A DNA stretch of 17,696 nucleotides, taken from contig JAVBNO010000071.1 in assembly GCA_031551485.1 (NCBI GenBank), forward strand, positions 1-17,696. Direction: 5' to 3'. Below, piece after piece: positions 1-6,694 of this stretch. Under the pieces are notes generated by a model that had not been told where the DNA came from, made no database searches, and saw only the letters and a list, made by a program, of their open reading frames with translations. The first letter of the stretch is position 1; the number at the start of each line of letters is the position of its first letter. The position numbers and the translations under genes are program-made. The DNA comes from JAVBNO01 sp031551485 (GTDB lineage: Bacteria > Bacillota > Clostridia > Oscillospirales > Ruminococcaceae).

Positions 1-544
1 CAGCGGCAAAACGCAACGTTGCTGTCACCCCTGTCCCGCCTTCACAGGTTACCGCCGCATCCAAAAGAGTGAAATGGGGCGCAATATCTATTGACGTCAT
101 GCCTTTTTTACTTTTTTTATCGACATTGATATTTTCCCGATTACAAAAAGCTACAAATTCCTGCCAAAACGCCTTGGCATCTTCCTCTGGTTGGGGACAG
201 AGGCGGATGACATAGTCCGCCCATGTAATGACCTCGGGTTTATATTGGGGCAACGCCACTTCCAGTATGGTCAAACCGTGGGGCAAATACTGCTGGATGC
301 ACGCCTTGACCGTTTCCAAGTCTACTTCTTCAGTCAAGCGCATATCAAAGGATTCTCGTTCGCCTTCGTAGCCAAGGGACAGCGGCAAGGCAAAAGTGGT
401 ATAGAGATGGGGATTAAAGCCTTCGGTATACCATAACGGCAGCCCACTTTGCCGCAGCGCCCGGGAGACACAGCGAATTAAATCTAAATGGGAAATATAT
501 TTGGCGCGATCCATTTTGGCAAAAAACACTCTGATATCAGTCAA
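1..544 (-). CDS. DUF2344 / TIGR03936 radical SAM-linked protein (partial, C-terminus off window)
   Basis: The minus-strand frame reads MTDIRVFFAKMDRAKYISHL and continues without a stop to base 1, so about 181 residues are visible and the C-terminus lies outside the window. The N-terminal F-x-K-x-x-x-x-x-Y-I-S-H-L-D pattern and the later EGFNPH and SLGYEGE stretches match the DUF2344/TIGR03936 family, which is known to be encoded next to, or fused with, TIGR03960 radical SAM proteins, exactly as here. Its biochemical role is not established. I chose the TTG at 542-544 as start because an AGGGGGG ribosome binding site (552-558) precedes it by 7 nt; the in-frame GTG at 527-529 is too far from that site. 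The gene overlaps the radical SAM stop codon by 8 nt, which suggests translational coupling. In relatives the next genes are often a ribonuclease G-type gene and rplU; that cannot be checked here. Confidence 0.9.
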   Translation of the reverse strand, partial: MTDIRVFFAKMDRAKYISHLDLIRCVSRALRQSGLPLWYTEGFNPHLYTTFALPLSLGYEGERESFDMRLTEEVDLETVKACIQQYLPHGLTILEVALPQYKPEVITWADYVIRLCPQPEEDAKAFWQEFVAFCNRENINVDKKSKKGMTSIDIAPHFTLLDAAVTCEGGTGVTATLRFAA

Positions 545-2375
545 AACAGTTCCCCCCTATCAGTTGATTTGCCGCACAACCAGCGCAATGATCCCGGCAA
601 TTTGGGGTGGCGCAGCCTGCCAGCGCTGTTTGATGTTCCCGCTGTAAAAACGCCTCGGTAATGCCATAGTCCAAGTGGCTCCATGGCAATATCTCCTCGT
701 AAGACCGGCGGCGATGGGCATAAAATGCGGGATCGACGCCACAGGTCGCAAAGGCATTGTGCCATCGCTCCGGGGAAAGATGCTCGTCCCAGCTGTCCAT
801 GCGGGCGCCGTGGCGCCACACTTCTTCCAGCACGGCGCAAAGCCGGCGGTCGCCCCTTGCCAACACTGCTTCCAAAATGCTGGCAGTGGCATCGTGATAG
901 TTGATTTTAATTTTGCGGCTGGTGGCGGATTGAAGCAGCAACTTTTGCTTTTCTTTAAAGGTTTCCCGGGTATCCTGGGGTTCATACTGAAATGGGGTGA
1001 AGGGCTTTGGCACAAAGCAAGCCGCGCTGATGGTGACCTGAACCGCTTTGCCTTTGGGACGCCCGGGCAGCGCGTAGTATAAATCCACAATGCGTTGGGC
1101 TAGTTCCACAATGCCTTTGACATCCTCTTCGGTCTCGGTCGGCAGGCCCAGCATAAAGTACAATTTTACCGATGTGTACCCGCCTTCGAAAGCGGTACGA
1201 CAGCTTTTGAGAATAGCTTCATCGGTCAGGTTTTTGTTGATAACATCTCGCATCCGCTGGGTGCCGGCCTCGGGGGCAAAGGTGAGGGAGCTTTGGCGTA
1301 CCCGCTTGACATAAGCCACCATCTGAGGGGAAAGACTGTCCAGCCTGAGAGACGGCAGCGATATATTTACTTTTTCTTGATCTGTCCATGTCAAAAGCTG
1401 CCCAAACAGCTCGTCCAGGCCGCTGTGGTCGCCTGTGCTCAATGATGTAAGGGATACTTCATCGTAACCTGTGGATGCGCAGAGCGCCTTTGCATCGGCG
1501 CTGATCATATCGGGTTCTTTTTCCCGATAAGGCCGATAGATAAATCCTGCCTGGCAAAATCGGCAGCCTCGAATACAACCCCGCAACACTTCGGTCATCA
1601 CCCGGTCATGGACCGCCTCCGTCAGGGGCACCACAAGACGGCGGGGGAAATATACGCCGTTTAAATCTTGAACAATGCGTTTTTGCACTTTTTGGGGGGC
1701 GCCGTCCAACGGCGTGATGGCACCGACAGTTTTGTCCTCGTTATAAGCGACGGTGTACAAAGACGGTACATATACACCTTTCAGCTGCGCCGCTTGTTGC
1801 AAAAATGCCGCGCGGCTGATCCCCTGCTGCTTCGCTTTTTTGTAGGCGTCTACCACTTCGCCGATAACCTCCTCCCCTTCCCCCAATACAAAGAGGTCGA
1901 AAAAGTCGCTGAGGGGTTCGGGGTTGCAGGCGCAGGGTCCGCCGCCAATGACCAGCGGAGCCAACGCATCACGCTGGGCGGCGCGCAGTGGTATGCCACC
2001 CAAATGCAGCATATTCAAAATTGCGGGGTAAGACAGTTCGTATTGCAATGTAAACGCGACAATGTCAAATGCCGAAAGCGGCGTGAAACTTTCCAATGAA
2101 AAGAGAGGCACTTGCTGTGCCTTCATCGCATTTTCCATATCGACATCGGGGGCGAAAACACGTTCGCACCAGGTATCCTTCCGTTCGTTTAAAAGACCAT
2201 ATAAAATCTTCATGCCCAAATGTGACATGCCAATCTCATACAAGTCGGGAAAGCAGAATGCCATGTGCACGTCCACTTTTTCTTTATCTTTCAAAATGCT
2301 GCCGGGTTCACCGCCGGTGTAGCGTGCCGGTTTTTGTACGCTTTGCAGCAGCGCGTCAATATAAGCAGGTATCAT
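537..2375 (-). CDS. TIGR03960-family B12-binding-type radical SAM protein
   Basis: A 612-residue radical SAM enzyme of unknown substrate. The [4Fe-4S]-binding C-x3-C-x2-C motif is visible as RGCIRGCRFCQAGF (Cys 267, 271, 274). The upstream half (about 1-220) has the layout of the cobalamin-binding-like domain seen in this family, including the GGGPCACNPEPLSDFFD segment. A Cys-rich tail (CATPNCRDHCAGC) near the C-terminus is a family hallmark and could hold an accessory cluster; that last point is inference. The frame opens further upstream at 2399, but the ATG at 2373-2375 is preferred: GAGG (2382-2385) sits 6 nt before it, the 2399 ATG has no ribosome binding site, and the protein then begins MIPAYIDALLQSVQKPARY, as relatives do. 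It is the first gene after an internal sigma-A promoter (2424-2452) and overlaps the DUF2344 gene downstream, so the two probably work as a pair. Confidence 0.93.
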   Translation of the reverse strand: MIPAYIDALLQSVQKPARYTGGEPGSILKDKEKVDVHMAFCFPDLYEIGMSHLGMKILYGLLNERKDTWCERVFAPDVDMENAMKAQQVPLFSLESFTPLSAFDIVAFTLQYELSYPAILNMLHLGGIPLRAAQRDALAPLVIGGGPCACNPEPLSDFFDLFVLGEGEEVIGEVVDAYKKAKQQGISRAAFLQQAAQLKGVYVPSLYTVAYNEDKTVGAITPLDGAPQKVQKRIVQDLNGVYFPRRLVVPLTEAVHDRVMTEVLRGCIRGCRFCQAGFIYRPYREKEPDMISADAKALCASTGYDEVSLTSLSTGDHSGLDELFGQLLTWTDQEKVNISLPSLRLDSLSPQMVAYVKRVRQSSLTFAPEAGTQRMRDVINKNLTDEAILKSCRTAFEGGYTSVKLYFMLGLPTETEEDVKGIVELAQRIVDLYYALPGRPKGKAVQVTISAACFVPKPFTPFQYEPQDTRETFKEKQKLLLQSATSRKIKINYHDATASILEAVLARGDRRLCAVLEEVWRHGARMDSWDEHLSPERWHNAFATCGVDPAFYAHRRRSYEEILPWSHLDYGITEAFLQREHQTALAGCATPNCRDHCAGCAANQLIGGNCFD

Positions 2376-2423
2376 TTCTAGCCTCAAATCTGAAGTCATT
2401 TTTACTGTTTTTGATCCTGCTTT

Positions 2424-2452
2424 ATCATACCGTATTGGCAGGGTTCGGTCAA
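2424..2452 (-). promoter_or_regulatory. Sigma-A promoter for the radical SAM-DUF2344 genes
   Basis: On the minus strand TTGACC (2447-2452) and TATGAT (2424-2429) are separated by exactly 17 nt, within the 88-nt gap between the M50 protease stop and the radical SAM start. The predicted transcript begins near 2417, about 40 nt before the chosen ATG. It would uncouple the downstream housekeeping-type genes from sporulation-specific transcription of the protease pair. Confidence 0.7.
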
Positions 2453-2463
2453 CTCTCTTGTGG

Positions 2464-3045
2464 CTAAATGATTCGATGGCATAAAAGAATCGCTGTTAAA
2501 TAGGCTGTTAAAAGAACCAGTGGCAAACTTTTCAAATGCATGGACGCTATGGCCAATCCTATCAGCAGCAGGATAGAGAGCCCTTGTACAATCGCCTCCG
2601 CCCGTTGCGGCGGGCAACACAGCAAAAGAATGATGCGCAGCATGCTGCCTCCGTCCAGCCCCTGTATGGGCAACAGGTTAAAAATGCCCAGCGCCGCATT
2701 GACCGCTCCGAAATTCAGGCCTGGCCCGTGTTCAAACCGTGTAAAGCAAATAAGCGCTGTTAGAACGTTGATAAGACATCCTGCAGCGCTGATAAACAGT
2801 TCTTTTCCATATGACACGCCGGTATTTTCGGGTCGTTGCATTCGAATGCCAAAGGGGGTAAACCGGATGGCGGAATAAGTCACACCCATCAGCCACCCCG
2901 CCGCCAAATGGCCACACTCGTGAAGGAGCATGCCCACAAGGCAAAGAACAGCCAGGCCGCTGTGATCCAACAGCAAAAACAGAATAAGAACAACAAAAAA
3001 AGCGACGCTAATGGCAAAGCGGGTTTTGCCTATACGCAGTTCCAC
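2464..3045 (-). CDS. spoIVFB: M50 site-2 intramembrane metalloprotease, SpoIVFB-like
   Basis: A 193-residue polytopic membrane protease. The zinc-binding HExxH motif is HECGH at residues 42-46, inside a hydrophobic helix, and the third zinc ligand is expected in LLPIQGLDGG (Asp131), the equivalent of the family's NPDG-type motif. At least five hydrophobic stretches are visible (about 10-27, 31-50, 84-101, 113-126, 153-190). Bacillus SpoIVFB cleaves pro-sigma-K in the mother cell; that role here rests on family membership and on the adjoining SpoIVFA-like gene. The protein stops soon after the last helices and has no room for the C-terminal CBS domain of Bacillus SpoIVFB, so ATP gating through CBS would be absent. 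The start is GTG at 3043-3045, directly after the TAA of the upstream gene, with GAGG inside that gene's last codons: strong translational coupling. General S2P function is near certain; the exact sporulation substrate is less so. Confidence 0.88.
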   Translation of the reverse strand: MELRIGKTRFAISVAFFVVLILFLLLDHSGLAVLCLVGMLLHECGHLAAGWLMGVTYSAIRFTPFGIRMQRPENTGVSYGKELFISAAGCLINVLTALICFTRFEHGPGLNFGAVNAALGIFNLLPIQGLDGGSMLRIILLLCCPPQRAEAIVQGLSILLLIGLAIASMHLKSLPLVLLTAYLTAILLCHRII

Positions 3046-4098
3046 TTAACGATCCTCAAAAAGCCAAAGAGGATTGGCATATATATTGTCGGCCAGCACC
3101 TCGAAGTGCAGGTGGGGCCCGGTGGCCAATCCGGTAGCCCCAATGGTGGCAATACGGTCTCCGGCCCGTAGCACGGTACCTTCTTTCGCCAAAACCTCCT
3201 GGCAATGGCAATAGACCGTTTTAATGTTGCCGCTGTGGCTAAGGACAATATAGTTACCGTCAATATCATTGTACCCCACCTCGGTCACACGGCCGGGGTA
3301 GGCGGCGTAGATGTTGTCACCAGCAAAACCTGCGATGTCAATGCCGTTATGGAAATCCTTTTTGTCGAGGATAGGATGATCGCGAAAGCCAAAAAAAGAC
3401 GTCAGGTTGCCATAGGCCGGGTACAGGGGTTGAGCCGAAGCTGTAATAGGAGCCAATGTCGCCCCTTCGGGCACTTCCAAAGCGTCATTTTCCACAGTCT
3501 TCCAAAGCCCGCCCTGGCCGTCTGGCGTTTGCGTCGACTGGGAGCTTTCTTCCCGCAAGGTTGCCTCTTCAAACGAAGCGGCACCGTCGGCATTGGATGA
3601 GGAAGACTCTCCTGCAGCCGCTTGGGACGACGCTTCTTCGGGCGAAGAAGCAGGCCAACCGGAGCTGGAGGGCTGTGATGTATTGCCAGGCTGGCTTTGG
3701 GCAGAAGACGCACTATTTTCCCTTCCCGACCATTTGGCTGCATACTCTTCAATGCTTTTACGCATCTGGGCCAGGTGGTCGGTGGCGAAGAAGGCCGCCA
3801 TATCAAAGGGCTTTGCAGGTTGTGCCAGGGTGGTCCAATACCAGTCTTTGGCCTTTGTGTAAAAGGAGCCTCCGGAAAGTCGGAGGGTATAGCAGGCAGA
3901 TAATACGATAATGGCCACAATCATCTGCCCCACCAGGCACAGAGTGGCCAGATCTATCTTATTCGGTGCCGTCCGGCTGCGGCGGTTACCGCCCGCATAT
4001 CTGGCGCGGGTCGTGCGTACTCCTCTATATTCTCTTTGCTCACGCTCTTTGCGCATTTGGCTCATGCGGCTTTGGGCAAAGCGATAGCGGTCATCCAT
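3046..4098 (-). CDS. spoIVFA: Membrane-anchored M23 (LytM) peptidase, SpoIVFA-like
   Basis: A 350-residue protein with a basic cytoplasmic N-terminus (about 1-48), one transmembrane helix (about 50-70), a Ser/Ala/Gln/Glu-rich linker (about 125-195) and a C-terminal M23/LytM domain (about 228-346). The M23 zinc and catalytic residues appear intact: HNGID (His250, Asp254), His298 in YCHC, and HLH (His329, His331). In Bacillus, SpoIVFA holds and inhibits SpoIVFB at the outer forespore membrane; here the gene lies directly upstream of the M50 protease with no gap, the same order as in Bacillus. With full active-site residues it could also be a genuine peptidoglycan endopeptidase. The start ATG at 4096-4098 is preceded by AGGAGG with a 9-nt gap. 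A sigma-E-like promoter lies 45-73 nt upstream. The alternative reading is a generic M23 cell-wall hydrolase. Confidence 0.8.
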   Translation of the reverse strand: MDDRYRFAQSRMSQMRKEREQREYRGVRTTRARYAGGNRRSRTAPNKIDLATLCLVGQMIVAIIVLSACYTLRLSGGSFYTKAKDWYWTTLAQPAKPFDMAAFFATDHLAQMRKSIEEYAAKWSGRENSASSAQSQPGNTSQPSSSGWPASSPEEASSQAAAGESSSSNADGAASFEEATLREESSQSTQTPDGQGGLWKTVENDALEVPEGATLAPITASAQPLYPAYGNLTSFFGFRDHPILDKKDFHNGIDIAGFAGDNIYAAYPGRVTEVGYNDIDGNYIVLSHSGNIKTVYCHCQEVLAKEGTVLRAGDRIATIGATGLATGPHLHFEVLADNIYANPLWLFEDR

Positions 4099-4142
4099 GT
4101 TGTGCTTCCTCCTGTCTTGGTGGGGGATATTGCCCCATTCTC

Positions 4143-4171
4143 AATATATGTGGACAAAGACTCAGAGATGA
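4143..4171 (-). promoter_or_regulatory. Possible sigma-E-type sporulation promoter of the SpoIVFA/B-like genes
   Basis: On the minus strand TCATCTC (4165-4171) is followed after 14 nt by CATATATT (4143-4150), close to the Bacillus sigma-E pattern (A/T-rich -35, about 14 nt, CATACAAT-like -10). No good sigma-A pair is visible between the nfn terminator and the ATG. The -35 match is weak, so this is suggestive only. Confidence 0.4.
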
Positions 4172-4224
4172 CCCAATTTGCAGAACTTCAGACCTTTTGC
4201 TTTTGATATTGTAACTTAAGCGCC

Positions 4225-4262
4225 CAACAATAAAAAGGAGGCCGATCTCATCGGACTCCTTT
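4225..4262 (-). terminator. Rho-independent terminator of nfnAB
   Basis: AAAGGAG (4234-4240) pairs with CTCCTTT (4256-4262), with an inner CCGAT/ATCGG stem (4242-4246/4250-4254) around a 3-nt loop. On the minus strand it is followed by TTTTTATTG. It lies about 40 nt after the nfnB stop and separates nfnAB from the SpoIVFA-like gene. Confidence 0.9.
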
Positions 4263-4299
4263 CCCTGTGTTTATTGGGTTTTATCATATCAAACCAGCA

Positions 4300-5679
4300 C
4301 TATTTTAACAGTTCATCGATTGATTGCGCGGCCGTTTTGCCGGCGCCCATGGCCAGAATGACGGTGGCCGCACCGGTTACCGCATCGCCTCCGGCGTACA
4401 CATTCGGCTTTGTGGTGGCCATTTTGTCGTCAGCCACAATGCAACCCCATTTGTTTGCCTCAAGCCCGGTTGTTGTGGTGCGGATTAAGGGATTCGGCGA
4501 AGTGCCAATGGCCATAATGACGGTGTCCAGTGGCAGCACAAAGCTTGAACCCTCCTTGACGACCGGGCTGCGGCGACCGGAAACGTCCTGCTCACCCAAT
4601 TCCATCTCGACACATTCAATACCTGTCACCATCCCTTTTTCATCGCCCAGAATGGCCACCGGATTGGTCAGCAGTTTGAAGATGATGCCTTCTTCTTTGG
4701 CGTGATGCACTTCTTCCAGTCGGGCAGGCATTTCTTCCTCCGACCGGCGGTAAATGATGTACACTTCTTTGGCGCCCAGCCGCTTGGCACACCGGGCGGC
4801 ATCCATAGCCACATTTCCGCCGCCCACAACCGCCACCGCCTGGGAATTTTTAATGGGCGTATCAAACCCTTTGTGATAGGCTTTCATCAGATTGATGCGG
4901 GTTAAATATTCATTGGCTGAGTACACGCCAATGAGATTTTCACCGGGAATATTCATAAAACTGGGCAGCCCGGCGCCAGAACCAATGAATATGGCCTCAT
5001 ATCCCATTTCAAACAGCTCGTCCAGCGACAATACTTTGCCAATGACCATGTTGTTAATAATTTCAACGCCTATTTCCTCTAGGGCGGCAATTTCCTTTTT
5101 AACAATGGCCTTGGGCAGGCGGAATTCGGGAATGCCATATACCAACACACCACCAGACAGGTGAAATGCTTCAAATATGGTAACCGCATATCCTTTTTTC
5201 GCCAGATCACCCGCGCAGGTGAGTCCAGCGGGACCTGCCCCGATCACAGCCACTTTTTTGCCATTAGGCGCCGTTTGCGCAATGGCAAGACTTCCGTTTT
5301 GCATCTGCCAGTCGGCCACAAACCGTTCCAGCCGGCCGATGGCGACCGATTCCCCTTTAATGCCACGCACACATCTGGCTTCACATTGGCTTTCCTGGGG
5401 GCAAACGCGACCGCAAACGGCAGGCAGGGCATTGGTAGCCGTAATCATCTGATAAGCCTTTGTAAAGTTACCCTCCGCCACTTGGGCAATAAATTCGGGA
5501 ATGGCCACATTCACGGGACACCCGGCCACACAGGGACGATGTTTGCATCTAAGGCAGCGCCCGGCCTCTTCCTTTGCCATATCGGACGTATAGCCCAGCG
5601 CTACTTCTTCAAAATTTTGGTTGCGGATGTCAGGAGCCTGCTCGGGCATTGGGGTTTTTTCCGGTTTCATATTAGGCAT
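4300..5679 (-). CDS. nfnB: NADH-dependent reduced ferredoxin:NADP+ oxidoreductase subunit B (GltA-like)
   Basis: A 459-residue flavoprotein of the glutamate-synthase small-subunit family. The N-terminal domain carries two sets of four cysteines for [4Fe-4S] clusters: Cys42-x2-Cys45-x4-Cys50-x3-Cys54 and Cys89-x3-Cys93-x5-Cys99-x3-Cys103. A GAGPAG FAD-binding loop follows at about 147-152 and a GGGNVA NADP(H)-binding loop at about 286-291. Many databases would call it NADPH-dependent glutamate synthase, but no glutamate-synthase large subunit is present and its neighbour is the NfnA-type subunit. The pair therefore fits NfnAB, which bifurcates electrons between NADPH, NAD+ and ferredoxin in the cytoplasm of anaerobes. 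The ATG overlaps the nfnA stop by 8 nt and has GGGAGAG 7 nt upstream, so translation is coupled. The second in-frame ATG, three codons later, is spaced worse. Confidence 0.93.
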   Translation of the reverse strand: MPNMKPEKTPMPEQAPDIRNQNFEEVALGYTSDMAKEEAGRCLRCKHRPCVAGCPVNVAIPEFIAQVAEGNFTKAYQMITATNALPAVCGRVCPQESQCEARCVRGIKGESVAIGRLERFVADWQMQNGSLAIAQTAPNGKKVAVIGAGPAGLTCAGDLAKKGYAVTIFEAFHLSGGVLVYGIPEFRLPKAIVKKEIAALEEIGVEIINNMVIGKVLSLDELFEMGYEAIFIGSGAGLPSFMNIPGENLIGVYSANEYLTRINLMKAYHKGFDTPIKNSQAVAVVGGGNVAMDAARCAKRLGAKEVYIIYRRSEEEMPARLEEVHHAKEEGIIFKLLTNPVAILGDEKGMVTGIECVEMELGEQDVSGRRSPVVKEGSSFVLPLDTVIMAIGTSPNPLIRTTTTGLEANKWGCIVADDKMATTKPNVYAGGDAVTGAATVILAMGAGKTAAQSIDELLK

Positions 5680-6514
5680 TGGTGATCTCTCCCGTCAGGC
5701 GGCAGGTGTGAAGGTCTGCCTGCTCTCTTTCTTTATAAAAAGCATTGCGGCGTTGTAATTCATCAAAATCCACCAGATGGCCGTCAAAATCGGGGCCATC
5801 TATGCAAGCGAATTTGGTTTCTCCGCCCACAGAAACACGGCATCCGCCGCACATGCCGGTACCGTCAATCATAATGGGATTCAAGCTGACAATCGTCTTA
5901 ATGCCAGCCTCTTTGGTGACGTCGCAAATGAACTTCATCATAATTACGGGGCCAATGGCTATGACTAAATCATAGGCGTTGCCCGCCGCAATTAATGCTT
6001 TGAGCTTTTCGGTTACAAAGCCTTTTTCGCCATAGGTACCGTCGTCGGTTGTGATGTATAAATTTTGGCAAACAGCGCGCATTTCGCCTTCCAAAATGAC
6101 AATGTCTTTGCTGCGAAAGCCCGCAATCATATCCACCGCCACACCGGCCTTATGCAGCGTTTTTGCCTGGGGGTAAGCAATGGCGCAACCTACACCGCCG
6201 CCGACAACGCAAACCCTCTTGGGGTTATCAAAGTGGGTCGGGGTTCCCAGAGGACCCACAAAATCCAAAATTGTATCGCCTTCCTCGAGTTCAGCCAGCA
6301 TACTGGTGGAACGGCCCACATGTTGAAATATAATGGTGACTGTTCCTTTTTCGACGTCGCAGTCGGCTATGGTAAGGGGTACTCTTTCCCCAAATTCATC
6401 CACACGAAAAATGATAAACTGGCCTGCCTTTGCCTTTTTGGCAATAAAAGGCGCTTCCACTTCCATCAGCGTAACAGATTCATTCAGTTTGCGTTTTACA
6501 ACAATTTTGTACAT
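5672..6514 (-). CDS. nfnA: NADH-dependent reduced ferredoxin:NADP+ oxidoreductase subunit A
   Basis: A 280-residue ferredoxin-NADP reductase-like protein, related to the sulfide/dihydroorotate dehydrogenase electron-transfer subunits. An FAD-binding RVPLTIAD segment lies at about 45-52, a GGGVGCAIAYP nucleotide-binding loop at about 105-115, and a C-terminal [2Fe-2S] site in DGTGMCGGC (Asp217, Cys222, Cys225) plus Cys237. The Asp plus three Cys arrangement agrees with the unusual Asp-ligated cluster known from NfnA. Together with NfnB it would couple NADH and reduced ferredoxin oxidation to NADP+ reduction, or run in reverse. The ATG at 6512-6514 has AAGGTGG a few nt upstream and a sigma-A promoter 52-80 nt upstream. 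It is the first gene of a two-gene operon. Confidence 0.93.
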   Translation of the reverse strand: MYKIVVKRKLNESVTLMEVEAPFIAKKAKAGQFIIFRVDEFGERVPLTIADCDVEKGTVTIIFQHVGRSTSMLAELEEGDTILDFVGPLGTPTHFDNPKRVCVVGGGVGCAIAYPQAKTLHKAGVAVDMIAGFRSKDIVILEGEMRAVCQNLYITTDDGTYGEKGFVTEKLKALIAAGNAYDLVIAIGPVIMMKFICDVTKEAGIKTIVSLNPIMIDGTGMCGGCRVSVGGETKFACIDGPDFDGHLVDFDELQRRNAFYKEREQADLHTCRLTGEITNA

Positions 6515-6541
6515 ATGCCCACCTTATTCGATTTCACTGGA

Positions 6542-6586
6542 TTTTGCAAATTCACTTAGTTATACAGTATAATATGATTTGCAAAA
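6542..6586. repeat. Inverted repeat and central palindrome at the nfnA promoter
   Basis: TTTTGCAAAT (6542-6551) is the exact reverse complement of ATTTGCAAAA (6577-6586). Between them TTATAC-A-GTATAA (6560-6572) is a perfect 13-bp palindrome that covers the -10 hexamer. The nested symmetry looks like a repressor target; the regulator is not known, and I do not see a Rex-type TTGTTAA-N4-TTAACAA site. Confidence 0.5.
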
Positions 6587-6594
6587 ATCTTCAA
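6566..6594 (-). promoter_or_regulatory. Sigma-A promoter of nfnAB
   Basis: On the minus strand TTGAAG (6589-6594) and TATACT (6566-6571) are 17 nt apart, with transcription expected to start near 6559, about 45 nt before the nfnA ATG. The promoter is embedded in the inverted repeat at 6542-6586. Confidence 0.75.
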
Positions 6595-6605
6595 CCTGTA
6601 ACCAT

Positions 6606-6676
6606 AATAAAAAATTTACACGAAACCCAAACAGCTGTATCCCTGCCTTTGGCAAAAATACAGCTGTTTGGGTTTC
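6606..6676 (-). terminator. Very strong hairpin terminator after the amidase gene
   Basis: A perfect 19-bp stem: bases 6622-6640 pair with 6658-6676, enclosing a 17-nt loop that itself holds TGCC/GGCA. On the minus strand the hairpin starts about 18 nt after the amidase stop and is followed, 8 nt after its base, by TTTTTTATTAT. It separates the cell-wall operon from nfnAB. The stem is longer than a usual intrinsic terminator, so an extra mRNA 3'-end stabilising role is possible. Confidence 0.8.
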
Positions 6677-6694
6677 TGTTGGTCACTGCAATTA

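Noticed and set aside
2376..2399. Upstream ATG giving a radical SAM protein 8 residues longer
   Set aside because: There is no ribosome binding site before it, and it lies only 18 nt from the predicted transcription start, whereas the ATG at 2375 has GAGG at 6 nt.
4300..5679. Glutamate synthase small subunit (GltD/GltA) involved in ammonia assimilation
   Set aside because: The family resemblance is real, but no large subunit is present and the overlapping upstream gene is an NfnA-type subunit, so NfnB fits better.
5161..5685. 174-codon plus-strand open frame opposite nfnB
   Set aside because: The minus strand encodes a clear flavoprotein with intact cluster motifs here; the plus frame has no family resemblance.
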